Source of the DNA: Niabella sp.
GTDB taxonomy: Bacteria; Bacteroidota; Bacteroidia; Chitinophagales; Chitinophagaceae
Direction: 5' to 3'
Length of the DNA: 64,000 nt
Assembly (NCBI GenBank): GCA_017744795.1
Contig: JAGIAQ010000005.1
Location: 3,969-67,968 of the forward strand
Part shown: positions 54,035 to 63,974 of the stretch, piece after piece
Layout of the letters: each line of letters starts with the position of its first letter
How positions within the stretch are numbered: position 1 is the stretch's first letter
Position numbers and translations under genes: made by a program
Notes under the pieces: generated by a model
Told to the model about the DNA's origin: nothing
Database searches by the model: none
The model's input: the letters and a program-made list of their open reading frames with translations, nothing else

Positions 54035-54079
54035 TTTTATATGCAAATACGCATGAAACGGGCTGATTTGCATATAAAA
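54035..54079. promoter_or_regulatory. 14-bp perfect inverted repeat in divergent intergenic region
   Basis: TTTTATATGCAAAT-(17)-ATTTGCATATAAAA. Confidence 0.75.
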
Positions 54080-54134
54080 CATGTCTTTTAAGCGCAGTTT
54101 AAAAAAATGTCGTTTATTTTGCAGGACTTAAAAA

Positions 54135-54710
54135 TTGACCATGGAGTATAATAAGTTAGTAGCAGTTAGTGGATTACCCGGCTTGTTTGAGCTGATCAGC
54201 AGTAAGAATGATGGCGCTATTGTGCGTTCGTTGACTGACCAGACCACCAGGTTCGCCTCTTCCCGTATTCATCAGTTCTCGCATCTGGAGAGTATTGAAA
54301 TTTATACGGTGCGGGATAATGTGAACCTTGTGGATGTTTTTGACGCCATGAAAGCCAGCAGCACAGCGCTTCCTGATGTAAAAAGCGACAAAGCGATCAA
54401 AACCTATTTCCAGGAGGTTTATCCTGATATGGATTTTGAAAGGGTGTACACATCTGATATGAAAAAAATGGTGAAATGGTTCGACATTTTACAGAAGGCA
54501 GGAGTGGACATTAAGCTTACAGCGCCTGAAGCTGAAGAAGAAGCGGAGGTAAAAGAAGAAGTGGTTGAAGCAGAACCAAAGAAAAAGGCTGCTGCTAAAA
54601 CAAAAGAAGCAAAAACAGCGACGGCTGAAGAAAAAGCGCCTGCAAAAAAGACGGCCGCCAAAAAAACCGCTGCAAAAAAATCAGCTGAAGACGGAGCCGC
54701 TAAAAAATAA
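54135..54710 (+). CDS. DUF5606 domain protein with Lys/Ala-rich tail
   Basis: LVAVSGLPGLFELISSKNDGAIVRSL; AAKKTAAKK repeats. Confidence 0.85.
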   Translation: MTMEYNKLVAVSGLPGLFELISSKNDGAIVRSLTDQTTRFASSRIHQFSHLESIEIYTVRDNVNLVDVFDAMKASSTALPDVKSDKAIKTYFQEVYPDMDFERVYTSDMKKMVKWFDILQKAGVDIKLTAPEAEEEAEVKEEVVEAEPKKKAAAKTKEAKTATAEEKAPAKKTAAKKTAAKKSAEDGAAKK

Positions 54711-54730
54711 AAATTAATATAAAATAGTTG

Positions 54731-54763
54731 CGCGCTCCGCTTTGCCGGGGCGCGTTGTTTTTA
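54731..54763 (+). terminator. rho-independent terminator
   Basis: CGCGCTCCG...CGGGGCGCG followed by T-rich tract. Confidence 0.7.
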
Positions 54764-54889
54764 TTGCAGAGGGCGGCTAAAAAGCCGGGAATACGGGAAG
54801 ACGAAAAGATCTTGTTATCAATCGCTCAAAGCTTATCGTCTCACCGCTTTACCGGCCGGGAAGTATTTTTATAAGTTACATTTTCTATT

Positions 54890-56611
54890 ATGAATTTAAA
54901 TGCAAATATTCAGCCGCAGGAACGCCGCTTCCTGGTAAAAGACTTTAAAGTAACCGATTGGGCCACACTTGAGCCTTATTTTAAGGAGTTGGCAGACCGT
55001 CGGCTTACGGCTAAAGCCGATTTGGATACCTGGTTGCAGGATATCAGCGAACTGGAAGCGGTGGTAAGTGAAGACGCCTGCTGGCGCCAGATCAATATGA
55101 CGCGGGATACCACCGACGTAGCGCTGGCGGAATCTTTTACATTTTTCATGACGGAGATCCAGCCCAAGATGCAGCCCTATGCCGATCAGCTGAATAGAAA
55201 ACTGATCGACAGTCCGTTTTCAAAGGAACTGACGGCGCCTGAATTTTTTACCTATTTGCGTAATGTAAAAAAGAATATCGACCTGTTTCGCGAAGCAAAT
55301 ATCCCGTTGCAATCTGAATTAGCGGTGGAAGCCCAGCAGTTCGGAATGATTGCGGGAAAAATGACGGTGACCGTAAACGGACAGGAATTTACCTTGCAGC
55401 AAGCGGCAAAGTTTTTGGAGAACCCGGACAGAAAATTAAGGGAAGAAGTGTATAGAAAGATCGGCGACCGCCGGTTAGAAGATAAAACAGCATTGGATGA
55501 ATTATTCAGTTCGCTGCTGAAAAAGCGCCACCAGGTAGCACTAAATGCGGGGTATGATAACTACCGCGATTATCGTTTTGCGGAACTCGGCCGGTTTGAT
55601 TATACAAAGGAAAACTGTTTCCAGTTTCATGAAGCCGTAAAACAGCATGTGTTGCCATTGGTAGATGAGATCTACAAACAAAAAAAAGCAAAGCTGGGGT
55701 TAGACACATTGCGTCCCTGGGATATAGATGCCGAGCCCGCAGGCATTGAGCCCCTGCATCCCTTTACCACCGGAAGCGATCTGATTGAAAAAGCGATCCA
55801 TTGTTTCACGGATCTGAAACCTTTTTTTGGAGATTGTCTGAAAACCATGAATGCAATGGGGCGACTGGATCTGGAAAGCCGCAAAGGAAAGGCTCCGGGC
55901 GGGTATAATTGTCCGCTGGCGGAAACCGGTGCTCCGTTTATTTTCATGAACGCTGCAGGCACTATGGATGATGTAACCACTATGGTGCATGAAGGGGGCC
56001 ACGCCATTCATTCCTTCCTGGCGCATCCGTTGCAACTGGCGGCTTTTAAGGAATACCCTACCGAAATAGCAGAAGTGGCCAGCATGAGTATGGAATTGTT
56101 CAGCATGGATTACTGGACCGAATTCTTTAAAACACCGGAAGAATTAAAACGGGCGCATGAGCAACAGCTGGAGCGGGTATTGACGATCTTCCCCTGGATT
56201 GCAACTATCGATAAATTCCAGCATTGGATCTACGAAAATCCGAATCACAGCATCGAAGAACGACGTGCAATGTGGAGAACAATCCTTGAAGAGTTCACCC
56301 CTGCAACCCTTGATACAACCGGACTGGATGATTACCGTAATTACAATTGGCAGCGTCAGCTGCATTTGTACGAAGTGCCTTTTTATTATATCGAATATGG
56401 GATTGCGCAATTAGGCGCCATCGGTCTTTGGCAACAGTTTAAGAAAAACAAAGATCAGGCTTTAAACAACTACATTAATGCGCTGAGCCTGGGTGGAACC
56501 CGCACACTGCCGCAGCTGTTTGAAGCGGCCGGGCTGCGGTTTGATCTTTCGCCCGACCACATCAAAGGACTGATGGCGTTTGTAAAAGGAGAACTGGATA
56601 AACTGAAGTAG
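54890..56611 (+). CDS. M3 family oligoendopeptidase
   Basis: TTMVHEGGHAIHSFLA (HExxH), EIAEVASMSMELF. Confidence 0.93.
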   Translation: MNLNANIQPQERRFLVKDFKVTDWATLEPYFKELADRRLTAKADLDTWLQDISELEAVVSEDACWRQINMTRDTTDVALAESFTFFMTEIQPKMQPYADQLNRKLIDSPFSKELTAPEFFTYLRNVKKNIDLFREANIPLQSELAVEAQQFGMIAGKMTVTVNGQEFTLQQAAKFLENPDRKLREEVYRKIGDRRLEDKTALDELFSSLLKKRHQVALNAGYDNYRDYRFAELGRFDYTKENCFQFHEAVKQHVLPLVDEIYKQKKAKLGLDTLRPWDIDAEPAGIEPLHPFTTGSDLIEKAIHCFTDLKPFFGDCLKTMNAMGRLDLESRKGKAPGGYNCPLAETGAPFIFMNAAGTMDDVTTMVHEGGHAIHSFLAHPLQLAAFKEYPTEIAEVASMSMELFSMDYWTEFFKTPEELKRAHEQQLERVLTIFPWIATIDKFQHWIYENPNHSIEERRAMWRTILEEFTPATLDTTGLDDYRNYNWQRQLHLYEVPFYYIEYGIAQLGAIGLWQQFKKNKDQALNNYINALSLGGTRTLPQLFEAAGLRFDLSPDHIKGLMAFVKGELDKLK

Positions 56612-56699
56612 TTAAACCATTGAGGCATTAAGACGCATTAAGCAGTTTTCTATTTTCTAAATATCCTTAACTTCTTAATGGTTTAATAGTGACTAATTA

Positions 56700-56882
56700 T
56701 TACCGGTATTCATAATGTCCGCGTACCCAATGGGTGCCGCCATAATACCCGGTTACCCAGTGGCCCGGTACCCAAACCTGCCGGTGGGGGCCATAGGAGT
56801 AGGCTCTTACGGTACAGGAGTTCAGGGTGGTTATAAAGAATACCACAATCAATCCCCAAAAAAATGTTTTAAAAGTTTTCAT
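56700..56882 (-). CDS. small lipoprotein with HWV/GHY repeats
   Basis: LNSCTVRAYSYGPHRQVWVPGHWVTGYYGGTHWVRGHYEYR. Confidence 0.65.
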   Translation of the reverse strand: MKTFKTFFWGLIVVFFITTLNSCTVRAYSYGPHRQVWVPGHWVTGYYGGTHWVRGHYEYR

Positions 56883-57133
56883 AGCATTTATTTTAACGGT
56901 TAATAAAGCGTACTTAATCCTATGGAATCTTTTGGGTTAAAAAAGTTTAAAGCCAGATTTTCCATAACCGTTAAAATCATTTTAAAAAGCAGCCATTTCA
57001 TATTTAGGGTTAGTTTGATTGGTGAAAAATGGCATCAAAAAATTTATCGCAATTGTAATGGCTAATTGTAAAAAAACATTCTTATATTAGATACGTTGGC
57101 AAACAATTTGCGCCATTTTTAAAAACATATTAA

Positions 57134-57649
57134 ATGAAAAAACTATTCTTTTTTCTTGTGGGTATTTCCCTGGTTATCGGCGCTGCCGCTCAAAATGATA
57201 TGAAGAAAAAGCCGGCAAGTCCGCCTGCCACTGTTTCAAAAACCATTAAATCAGGCGTGTCTGTTAAGATCGATTACAGTCAGCCTTCGGTAAAAGGCCG
57301 TACCATTGGTAAAGACGTGGAGCCCATGGACGGAAAGGTTTGGCGTGCGGGGGCCAATAAAACCACCTTATTTGAGATCAGCAAGGATGCTACCATCAAT
57401 GGCAAACAACTTACAGCAGGCAAATACGGCTTGCATGTACTTACCAATAATGGTGACTGGACCTTTATCTTTAATAAAAAATGGGATCAGTGGGGCACAG
57501 AGTACACCGAGGCCGATGATGCCCTGCGGGTAACGGTAAAAAGCACTAAACCCGCAAAATTTGCCGAAAAGCTGACCTATGTAATCGGTAACGACGGAAA
57601 AGTATCGCTTTCATGGGGCGATCATGAAGCAGTGTTTACTGTAAAATAA
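57134..57649 (+). CDS. DUF2911 domain protein
   Basis: VKIDYSQPSVKGRTIGK, VWRAGANKTTLFEISKDATINGK. Confidence 0.9.
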   Translation: MKKLFFFLVGISLVIGAAAQNDMKKKPASPPATVSKTIKSGVSVKIDYSQPSVKGRTIGKDVEPMDGKVWRAGANKTTLFEISKDATINGKQLTAGKYGLHVLTNNGDWTFIFNKKWDQWGTEYTEADDALRVTVKSTKPAKFAEKLTYVIGNDGKVSLSWGDHEAVFTVK

Positions 57650-57673
57650 ATAGTTAAAGAACTTTTTGGAGCG

Positions 57674-57700
57674 GGCCGTCTGTAAGGGACGGCCTTTTTT
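57674..57700 (+). terminator. rho-independent terminator
   Basis: GGCCGTC-TGTAAGG-GACGGCC TTTTTT. Confidence 0.85.
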
Positions 57701-57741
57701 CATGGAAAAAATAAACCGGTTTTCCCGTTAAATTTGCAGCA

Positions 57742-58968
57742 ATGAACCGAGTAGTGATAACCGGACGTGGCATTTACTCCTGCCTGGGCAAGAGCCTGCA
57801 GGAAGTAAAGGACTCGTTGTATAAGGGAAAATCGGGGATCATTTTTGACCCCGTGCGTAAGGCCTTCGGATACCGTTCGGCCCTGACGGGCTTTGTGGAG
57901 CGTCCTTCTTTAAAAGGGCTATTGGACCGCCGTTCGCGCATCATGTTGCCGGAGGAAGGTGAATATGCCTATATGGCAACGGTGGAAGCGTTAAAAGAAG
58001 CGGGTTTAACGGAGGAAGACCTTGTCAAAATGGAGCCCGGCATCCTTTATGGCAACGACAGTTCCGCAAAAGCGGTCATCGAATCCACCGATCTGATCCG
58101 CGAAAAAAAAGATACCCAACTAGTGGGTTCTGCGGCCGTGTTTCAAACCCTGAATTCTACAGTGACCATGAACCTGGCTACTATTTTTAAGCTTAAAGGG
58201 ATCAATCTAACTGTTAGTGCGGCCTGTGCCAGCGGCTCGCACGCCATTGGGCTCGCCTATATTTTAATAAAGATGGGGCTGCAGCAATGTGTCATAGCCG
58301 GTGGCGCGCAGGAGATCAATCACCTGTCTATGGGCACTTTTGACGCGCTGGGGGCTTTTTCTGTCCGGGAGGAGGTGCCGGAAAAAGCCTCCCGCCCCTT
58401 TGATAAGGACCGGGACGGGCTCATCCCCAGCGGCGGGGCGGCCACGGTGATCCTGGAAAGCCTGGAATCTGCCCAAAAACGCGGCGCCAATATAATCGGA
58501 GAGATCATTGGCTATGGGTTTTCCTCAAATGGAGAACATATCTCCAACCCAACCGTAGCAGGTCCGGCTAAATCCTTGCGCATGGCCTTGCAGGATGCAG
58601 GGGTTGACCCAGGGGAAATCGACTATATAAATGCTCATGCCACCAGCACTCCTGCCGGTGATGCCAGTGAGGCAAAAGCGATCAATGAAGTATTTGCAGG
58701 GTGTAATACGCCCGTAAGTTCCACAAAATCAATGACCGGCCACGAGTGTTGGATGGCCGGGGCCAGTGAGATCGTATATTCCAGTATTATGATGGAGCAT
58801 AGTTTTATAGCACCCAATATCAATTTTGAGAACCCCGATGCCGATTCTGCATCGCTGAATATTGTGAAAACGACCGCTAATAAAAATATAGACGTATTTT
58901 TGTCGAATTCTTTCGGGTTTGGAGGCACCAACTCCACCCTTATTGTTAAAAAGTGGAATCTGAGCTAA
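57742..58968 (+). CDS. beta-ketoacyl-ACP synthase
   Basis: VSAACASGSHAIG, NAHATSTPAGD, KSMTGHECWMAGASE: Cys-His-His triad present. Confidence 0.93.
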   Translation: MNRVVITGRGIYSCLGKSLQEVKDSLYKGKSGIIFDPVRKAFGYRSALTGFVERPSLKGLLDRRSRIMLPEEGEYAYMATVEALKEAGLTEEDLVKMEPGILYGNDSSAKAVIESTDLIREKKDTQLVGSAAVFQTLNSTVTMNLATIFKLKGINLTVSAACASGSHAIGLAYILIKMGLQQCVIAGGAQEINHLSMGTFDALGAFSVREEVPEKASRPFDKDRDGLIPSGGAATVILESLESAQKRGANIIGEIIGYGFSSNGEHISNPTVAGPAKSLRMALQDAGVDPGEIDYINAHATSTPAGDASEAKAINEVFAGCNTPVSSTKSMTGHECWMAGASEIVYSSIMMEHSFIAPNINFENPDADSASLNIVKTTANKNIDVFLSNSFGFGGTNSTLIVKKWNLS

Positions 58969-59228
58969 TGCTAAGCATGGAAAAAATAATAGAAACAACA
59001 AACGACTTCCTGGTTGAGGAATTTGAGGCCGATGCAGAACGGATCCAGCCGGAAGCGCATCTTAAAGAAGTATTGGACCTGGACAGTCTGGATTATATTG
59101 ACCTGGTGGTAGCCCTTGAAAGCAACTTTCATTTTAAAGTACAACCCGGCGATTTTGTGCCATTGGTTACTTTTAACGATTTCTATAATTACATTCAGGA
59201 GCAGGTTCAGAAAAAAGAAGCGGCTTAA
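58968..59228 (+). CDS. acyl carrier protein
   Basis: LDLDSLDYIDLVVALE phosphopantetheine site; overlaps the KS stop (TAATG). Confidence 0.9.
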   Translation: MLSMEKIIETTNDFLVEEFEADAERIQPEAHLKEVLDLDSLDYIDLVVALESNFHFKVQPGDFVPLVTFNDFYNYIQEQVQKKEAA

Positions 59229-59442
59229 TTATTGAGCCGGCTGCAATGCAGGTCTCAGCGAACTTGCCACGCTCGCTTGTGCGCCTGTGCAGGGAGGATC
59301 AAAACTGTGCAAATCCGGGCGACATTGCGGGACAGACAGACATATTACTATTTGTCACCTAAGTCGCCCTTGTCCCACAAAAGTTCGCAAATACATTATA
59401 AGAGGCTTCTTATATTTGAACATTTTAATGTAATTTAATTAA

Positions 59443-60336
59443 ATGTCAAGCTGGGACGGACGCTCAAAAGCCAATACAACCGGTTACCGCATCTTTATTG
59501 CTTTACTGAAATGGGGCGGCACGGCGCCTGCTTATTTTTTATTACGTTTTGTGGCGGGGTATTATTTTTTGTTCAGCCGCCAATCGAACCGGGCTTTAAA
59601 TTATTATTTCAGGGAACGACTGCATTTTTCGGGACTGCAGGCCATCCGGCTGCGCTACCGTAATTACTATTGGTTTGGACAGGCACTGATCGATCGCATT
59701 GTGCTGATGAGCAGTATTAAAAATAAACTCAGTTTTAATTTTGAGGGGGAGCATCATCTGCACCAAATAGTCGCTTCCGGTAAAGGCGGTTTATTGCTCA
59801 GCGCCCATATTGGTAATTGGGAAATTGCCGGTCATTTATTAAAACGATTGAACACCCGGATCAACATTGTTATGTATGACGGGGAGCAGCAGCAGATAAA
59901 AGAATACCTTAATAGCGTAACGGGTGAACGCAATGCGAACATCATCGTCATTAAGGACGCTCTTTCACATATCTATGCAATTATGGACGCGCTGAATAAT
60001 AATGAGCTGGTCTGTATGCACGCCGATCGCTTTTTGCCGGGCAATAAAACATTGAGCACCTTGTTTTTGGGCGAAAAAGCATTGTTCCCTGCCGGGCCGT
60101 TTGTGATGGCCGCAAAGCTGAAAGTGCCGGTGTCCTTTGTTTTTGCGATGAAAGAAACCACAAGCCGGTATCATTTTTTTGCAACACCCGGCATTATTTA
60201 CAGTGATCGGAACGAGAAAGGCGCTCCGGAGGATATTCTTGCTGGTTTTGTGGCAGCCGCAACGTCGAAAATAGAGACCTATCCCGATCAATGGTATAAT
60301 TATTACCCCTTTTGGAAAGAAGACAGTAAAAATTAG
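59443..60336 (+). CDS. LpxL/HtrB-like lysophospholipid acyltransferase
   Basis: LLLSAHIGNWEIAGHLLKRL (HxxxxD/E-type motif), FLGEKALFPAGPFVMA. Confidence 0.88.
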   Translation: MSSWDGRSKANTTGYRIFIALLKWGGTAPAYFLLRFVAGYYFLFSRQSNRALNYYFRERLHFSGLQAIRLRYRNYYWFGQALIDRIVLMSSIKNKLSFNFEGEHHLHQIVASGKGGLLLSAHIGNWEIAGHLLKRLNTRINIVMYDGEQQQIKEYLNSVTGERNANIIVIKDALSHIYAIMDALNNNELVCMHADRFLPGNKTLSTLFLGEKALFPAGPFVMAAKLKVPVSFVFAMKETTSRYHFFATPGIIYSDRNEKGAPEDILAGFVAAATSKIETYPDQWYNYYPFWKEDSKN

Positions 60337-60412
60337 CGGCTCCATGATAAAATGGTGCAAGTTTCTGTAATTTTAGCGCGTTGGCCTTTGGAATGCCAAT
60401 CGTTTATTGACA

Positions 60413-60829
60413 ATGAGCATAGCTGTAGATATTTTACCCTATATCCCGCAAAGGGCCCCCTTTGTAATGGTGCAAACGCTGGAGCAGTGTGATGCTGCCG
60501 GAGCGGTTACCCAATTAATGGTATCGGATGATAATGTCCTTGTAGCAGGAGGGGTATTTACAGAGCCGGGCCTTGTGGAAAACATTGCGCAAACCGCTGC
60601 CGCACATATGGGCTATAGTTGCCGGCAGGAAAATAAACCGGTTCCGGTGGGCTTCATCGGCGCCGTACAGCAATTAAAAATAACGCGTTTGCCCAAAACC
60701 GGCGAACGCTTAACAACGGCTATTGTGATCAAAAATCAGATCTTTAATGCAACTATCGTTGCGGGTACCGTTTCTATACGGGACGAGGTGATCGCATCCT
60801 GCGAAATGCGCATTTTTACTGCTGAGTAA
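60413..60829 (+). CDS. 3-hydroxyacyl-ACP dehydratase-like (hotdog) protein
   Basis: DILPYIPQRAPFVMV, FTEPGLVENIAQTAAAHMGY. Confidence 0.85.
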   Translation: MSIAVDILPYIPQRAPFVMVQTLEQCDAAGAVTQLMVSDDNVLVAGGVFTEPGLVENIAQTAAAHMGYSCRQENKPVPVGFIGAVQQLKITRLPKTGERLTTAIVIKNQIFNATIVAGTVSIRDEVIASCEMRIFTAE

Positions 60830-60845
60830 TTAGGGGAAACAGATA

Positions 60846-61271
60846 ATGAAGGAGTTAAAAAATATAGTAGAGGTTTTAATTCGCTTTAACGAGGCGGATC
60901 CGCTGGGCATTGTATGGCATGGCCATTATATCCGCTATTTTGAAGACGGGCGCGAAGCTTTTGGAAAAGAATACGGCCTGGGTTATCTCGATTTTTTCGC
61001 AGAAGGAATTGTGGTGCCCATTGTCCATGCCGAATGTAACTACAAGCAGTCACTTCGGTTTGGCGATACCGTGCTGGTAGAAACGATTTATCAGCCCTGC
61101 GAAGCGGCAAAGATCATTTTTAATTATAAGCTGTATCATGGCACCACAAAAAAACTGGTGGCTACCGGAACCACCACGCAGGTCTTTCTTGAAAAAGACG
61201 GCCAGACGCTCTTATTAAATAATCCGCCTTTTTTTGAAGACTGGAAGAAAAAGCATCTTGCCAGCATATGA
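60846..61271 (+). CDS. acyl-CoA/ACP thioesterase (4HBT-like hotdog)
   Basis: VLIRFNEADPLGIVWHGHYIRYFEDGREAFGKEYG. Confidence 0.9.
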   Translation: MKELKNIVEVLIRFNEADPLGIVWHGHYIRYFEDGREAFGKEYGLGYLDFFAEGIVVPIVHAECNYKQSLRFGDTVLVETIYQPCEAAKIIFNYKLYHGTTKKLVATGTTTQVFLEKDGQTLLLNNPPFFEDWKKKHLASI

Positions 61272-62416
61272 AGAAAGTGTACGTTTTATCACAGAATATT
61301 TTCTCGCCCCTTGGTACCACTGCTAAGGAGAATTTTGATGCCCTTTGTAAAAATGAATCGGGCGTTCAGGTATACCACGATCAGCAAAAAAGCGCTGTTC
61401 CCTTTTGCGCCGCATTATTTAATGCTCCGGTTTTTCAATCGCGCAACGAGGCCTTTACTCTTTTTGAAGAAATACTGACAGCTTCTATTGAGGATGCCGT
61501 AGCACTTGCCGGAATTGACACCAGGGCTGCTGATACTGTGTTGGTGCTTTCCTCCACCAAAGGAAACATCAGTATGTTGGAGCAGCAGCCGGTCACGGAC
61601 GCACTGAAGCAGGAGATAGGTTTAACTGCTTCTGCGCAAAAAATCGCCCGGCATTTCGGTTTTCAGCATCCGCCTGTTATTGTTTCACATGCCTGTATTT
61701 CAGGTACATTGGCAATCATCACCGCCAAACGTCTGCTGGACGCGGGTAAATTTAAGACCGTAGTGGTGGCCGGGGCGGATGTGATCACCCGTTTTATTCT
61801 TTCGGGCTTCCAGTCCTTCCAGGCGGTAAGCGATGAATTATGTCGCCCTTTTGATGCCGGCAGAAAAGGCATCAACCTTGGGGAGGGCGCTGCAACGCTG
61901 GTGCTTTCTACTGATGCGGCCGTAAACATGGAGCCTGTTTTGATCAGCGGCGGTGGGGTAAGCAATGATGCCAATCATATTTCGGGCCCTTCCCGGACGG
62001 GGGAGGAGTTGTTTATGGCAATTGACCGTGCCCTGAAAGAAGCGGGTGTGCCTGCTGCTGCAATTGATTTTATTTCAGCACACGGAACAGCAACGCTTTA
62101 TAATGATGATATGGAGAGCCGCGCAATGAATCTGGCAGGGTTACAGGAAGTGCCGGTAAATAGTCTTAAAGGCTATTACGGTCATACCCTGGGCGCCGCA
62201 GGATTACTGGAAGCGGTGATCAGTATTGAATCGCTGCGTAACAATACGATCATTCCAACCAGGGGATTTGAAGTGCCCGGAACGGTGATGCCTTTGAATG
62301 TTTGCCGGGAGCTGATCAAAAAGCCGCTTCACGCCTGTCTCAAAACAACCTCAGGATTTGGCGGCTGCAATGCAGCGATTATCATTGAAAAAAAGTTTAA
62401 CAGTTTTAAAGTTTAA
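61268..62416 (+). CDS. second beta-ketoacyl synthase
   Basis: SHACISGTLAI, SAHGTATLYNDDMES, KGYYGHTLGAAG: Cys-His-His triad. Confidence 0.92.
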   Translation: MKKVYVLSQNIFSPLGTTAKENFDALCKNESGVQVYHDQQKSAVPFCAALFNAPVFQSRNEAFTLFEEILTASIEDAVALAGIDTRAADTVLVLSSTKGNISMLEQQPVTDALKQEIGLTASAQKIARHFGFQHPPVIVSHACISGTLAIITAKRLLDAGKFKTVVVAGADVITRFILSGFQSFQAVSDELCRPFDAGRKGINLGEGAATLVLSTDAAVNMEPVLISGGGVSNDANHISGPSRTGEELFMAIDRALKEAGVPAAAIDFISAHGTATLYNDDMESRAMNLAGLQEVPVNSLKGYYGHTLGAAGLLEAVISIESLRNNTIIPTRGFEVPGTVMPLNVCRELIKKPLHACLKTTSGFGGCNAAIIIEKKFNSFKV

Positions 62417-62421
62417 ATGTT

Positions 62422-62823
62422 ATGTCAACAGTTCAACAATTTGAAGACCTTGAAATCTGGAAACAGGCCCGGGAGCTGTCAAAAATAGTTTATGACTATA
62501 CTGTTAAAGAGAATTTCGTAAAGGATTTCAAGTTAAAGGACCAGATAAGAGGAGCTTCCGGTTCTGCGATGGATAACATCGCAGAAGGTTTTGAAAGAGG
62601 TTCCCGACTTGAATTTATAAATTTTTTAGCCTATGCAAAGGGCTCCTGCGGTGAAGTAAAATCGCAATTGTATAGAGCTTTTGATCAATCTTATATAAAC
62701 GAAGAAGAACGATTGCGGGCATATAATCAATATAATAAACTGTCAGCCGGGATTTCTAATTTGATTTCTTATTTAAACCAGTCTCCAATAAAAGGAACCA
62801 AATTTAAAGGGAGATTGAGCTGA
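62422..62823 (+). CDS. four helix bundle protein (23S rRNA IVP family)
   Basis: FEDLEIWKQARELSKIVYDYT, LKDQIRGASGSAMDNIAEGFERGS. Confidence 0.93.
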   Translation: MSTVQQFEDLEIWKQARELSKIVYDYTVKENFVKDFKLKDQIRGASGSAMDNIAEGFERGSRLEFINFLAYAKGSCGEVKSQLYRAFDQSYINEEERLRAYNQYNKLSAGISNLISYLNQSPIKGTKFKGRLS

Positions 62824-62891
62824 TAAGTCTCCATTTGGAAAGAACCTCTATTTCGATTGGTAAACTCCAAAACTTTTAAACATTAAACTTA

Positions 62892-63974
62892 ATGATCGAT
62901 TTTTACAAAAAAGAGCACCTTTCGGCCATGCAGGCAAAGCATATGGCACAGGTTATTGCGCATGGGCCAATTATTTTCCAGGTAGCACGCGTGTTGAGGG
63001 ATAAAAATATTTTAGGGGTGATCGATGCTGCGCACAAAGAAGGTATTGTTTTAGAAGACATTTGTAAGCAAACAGGCGTGCCGGAATATGGAGCAAGGGT
63101 ATTGCTGGAAGCCGCACTGGGCATGCAATTGGTAAAATACACAGAAGATGAAAAATTTGTGCTGACCAAAACAGGGTATTTCATTTTGCATGACCCGCTT
63201 ACGAATGTGAACATGAGCTTTGTACATGATATTTGTTATAAGGGTATGTTTCATTTGGAGGAATCGGTTGATGCTGGTAAGCCTGAAGGATTAAAAGAAT
63301 TAGGGAACTGGAATACTGTATATGAAGGATTATCGCAGTTGAATCCGCGTCAGCAGAAAAGCTGGTTTGAATATGACCATTTCTTTTCAGATATCGCATT
63401 CCCCCTGGTGTTGAAACATATTTATAAACCGGAGAATCATATAAAACGTTTGTTGGAAATAGGCGGCAATACCGGCAAATGGGCATTGGCCTCCACCGCA
63501 TTTGATAAAGACGTGCATATTACAATTATGGATTTGCCGGGTCAGGCCGATATGGCGAAAGAAAATATTGAGCAATTGGGATTGAGCGACCGGGTAGATT
63601 TTTATCCTGCGAACGTACTGGATGCTTCCGTCGTTTTCCCAACAGGTTATGACGGCGTATGGATGAGCCAGTTCCTGGATTGTTTCTCAGAAGATGAAAT
63701 TGTCTCGATCATGCAGCGTTGTGGACAGGCATTGAATGCAGACGGATCGGTTTATATCCTGGAAGCATTTTGGGATAACCAGCGTTTTGAAACCTCTGCA
63801 TTCTGCATTCAGCAACTATCCATTTATTTTACGGCGATCGCCAATGGCAATAGCCAGATGTATGATTCACGTGTATTTAAAAAATGTATCACAAGGGCGG
63901 GCTTTGAGATCGTGGAAGAGATCAGTGGCATCGGGTTAAGCCACACGCTCTTAAAATGTAAAAAGAAAAGCTAA
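62892..63974 (+). CDS. SAM-dependent O-methyltransferase-like protein
   Basis: LLEIGGNTGKWALA, IMDLPGQADMAKENI; helical dimerisation domain N-terminal. Confidence 0.88.
   Translation: MIDFYKKEHLSAMQAKHMAQVIAHGPIIFQVARVLRDKNILGVIDAAHKEGIVLEDICKQTGVPEYGARVLLEAALGMQLVKYTEDEKFVLTKTGYFILHDPLTNVNMSFVHDICYKGMFHLEESVDAGKPEGLKELGNWNTVYEGLSQLNPRQQKSWFEYDHFFSDIAFPLVLKHIYKPENHIKRLLEIGGNTGKWALASTAFDKDVHITIMDLPGQADMAKENIEQLGLSDRVDFYPANVLDASVVFPTGYDGVWMSQFLDCFSEDEIVSIMQRCGQALNADGSVYILEAFWDNQRFETSAFCIQQLSIYFTAIANGNSQMYDSRVFKKCITRAGFEIVEEISGIGLSHTLLKCKKKS

Noticed and set aside
59232-59438. 68 aa ORF between ACP and acyltransferase genes
   Set aside because: Overlaps a copy of the dispersed GACAAGGGCGAC repeat; no protein-like features.
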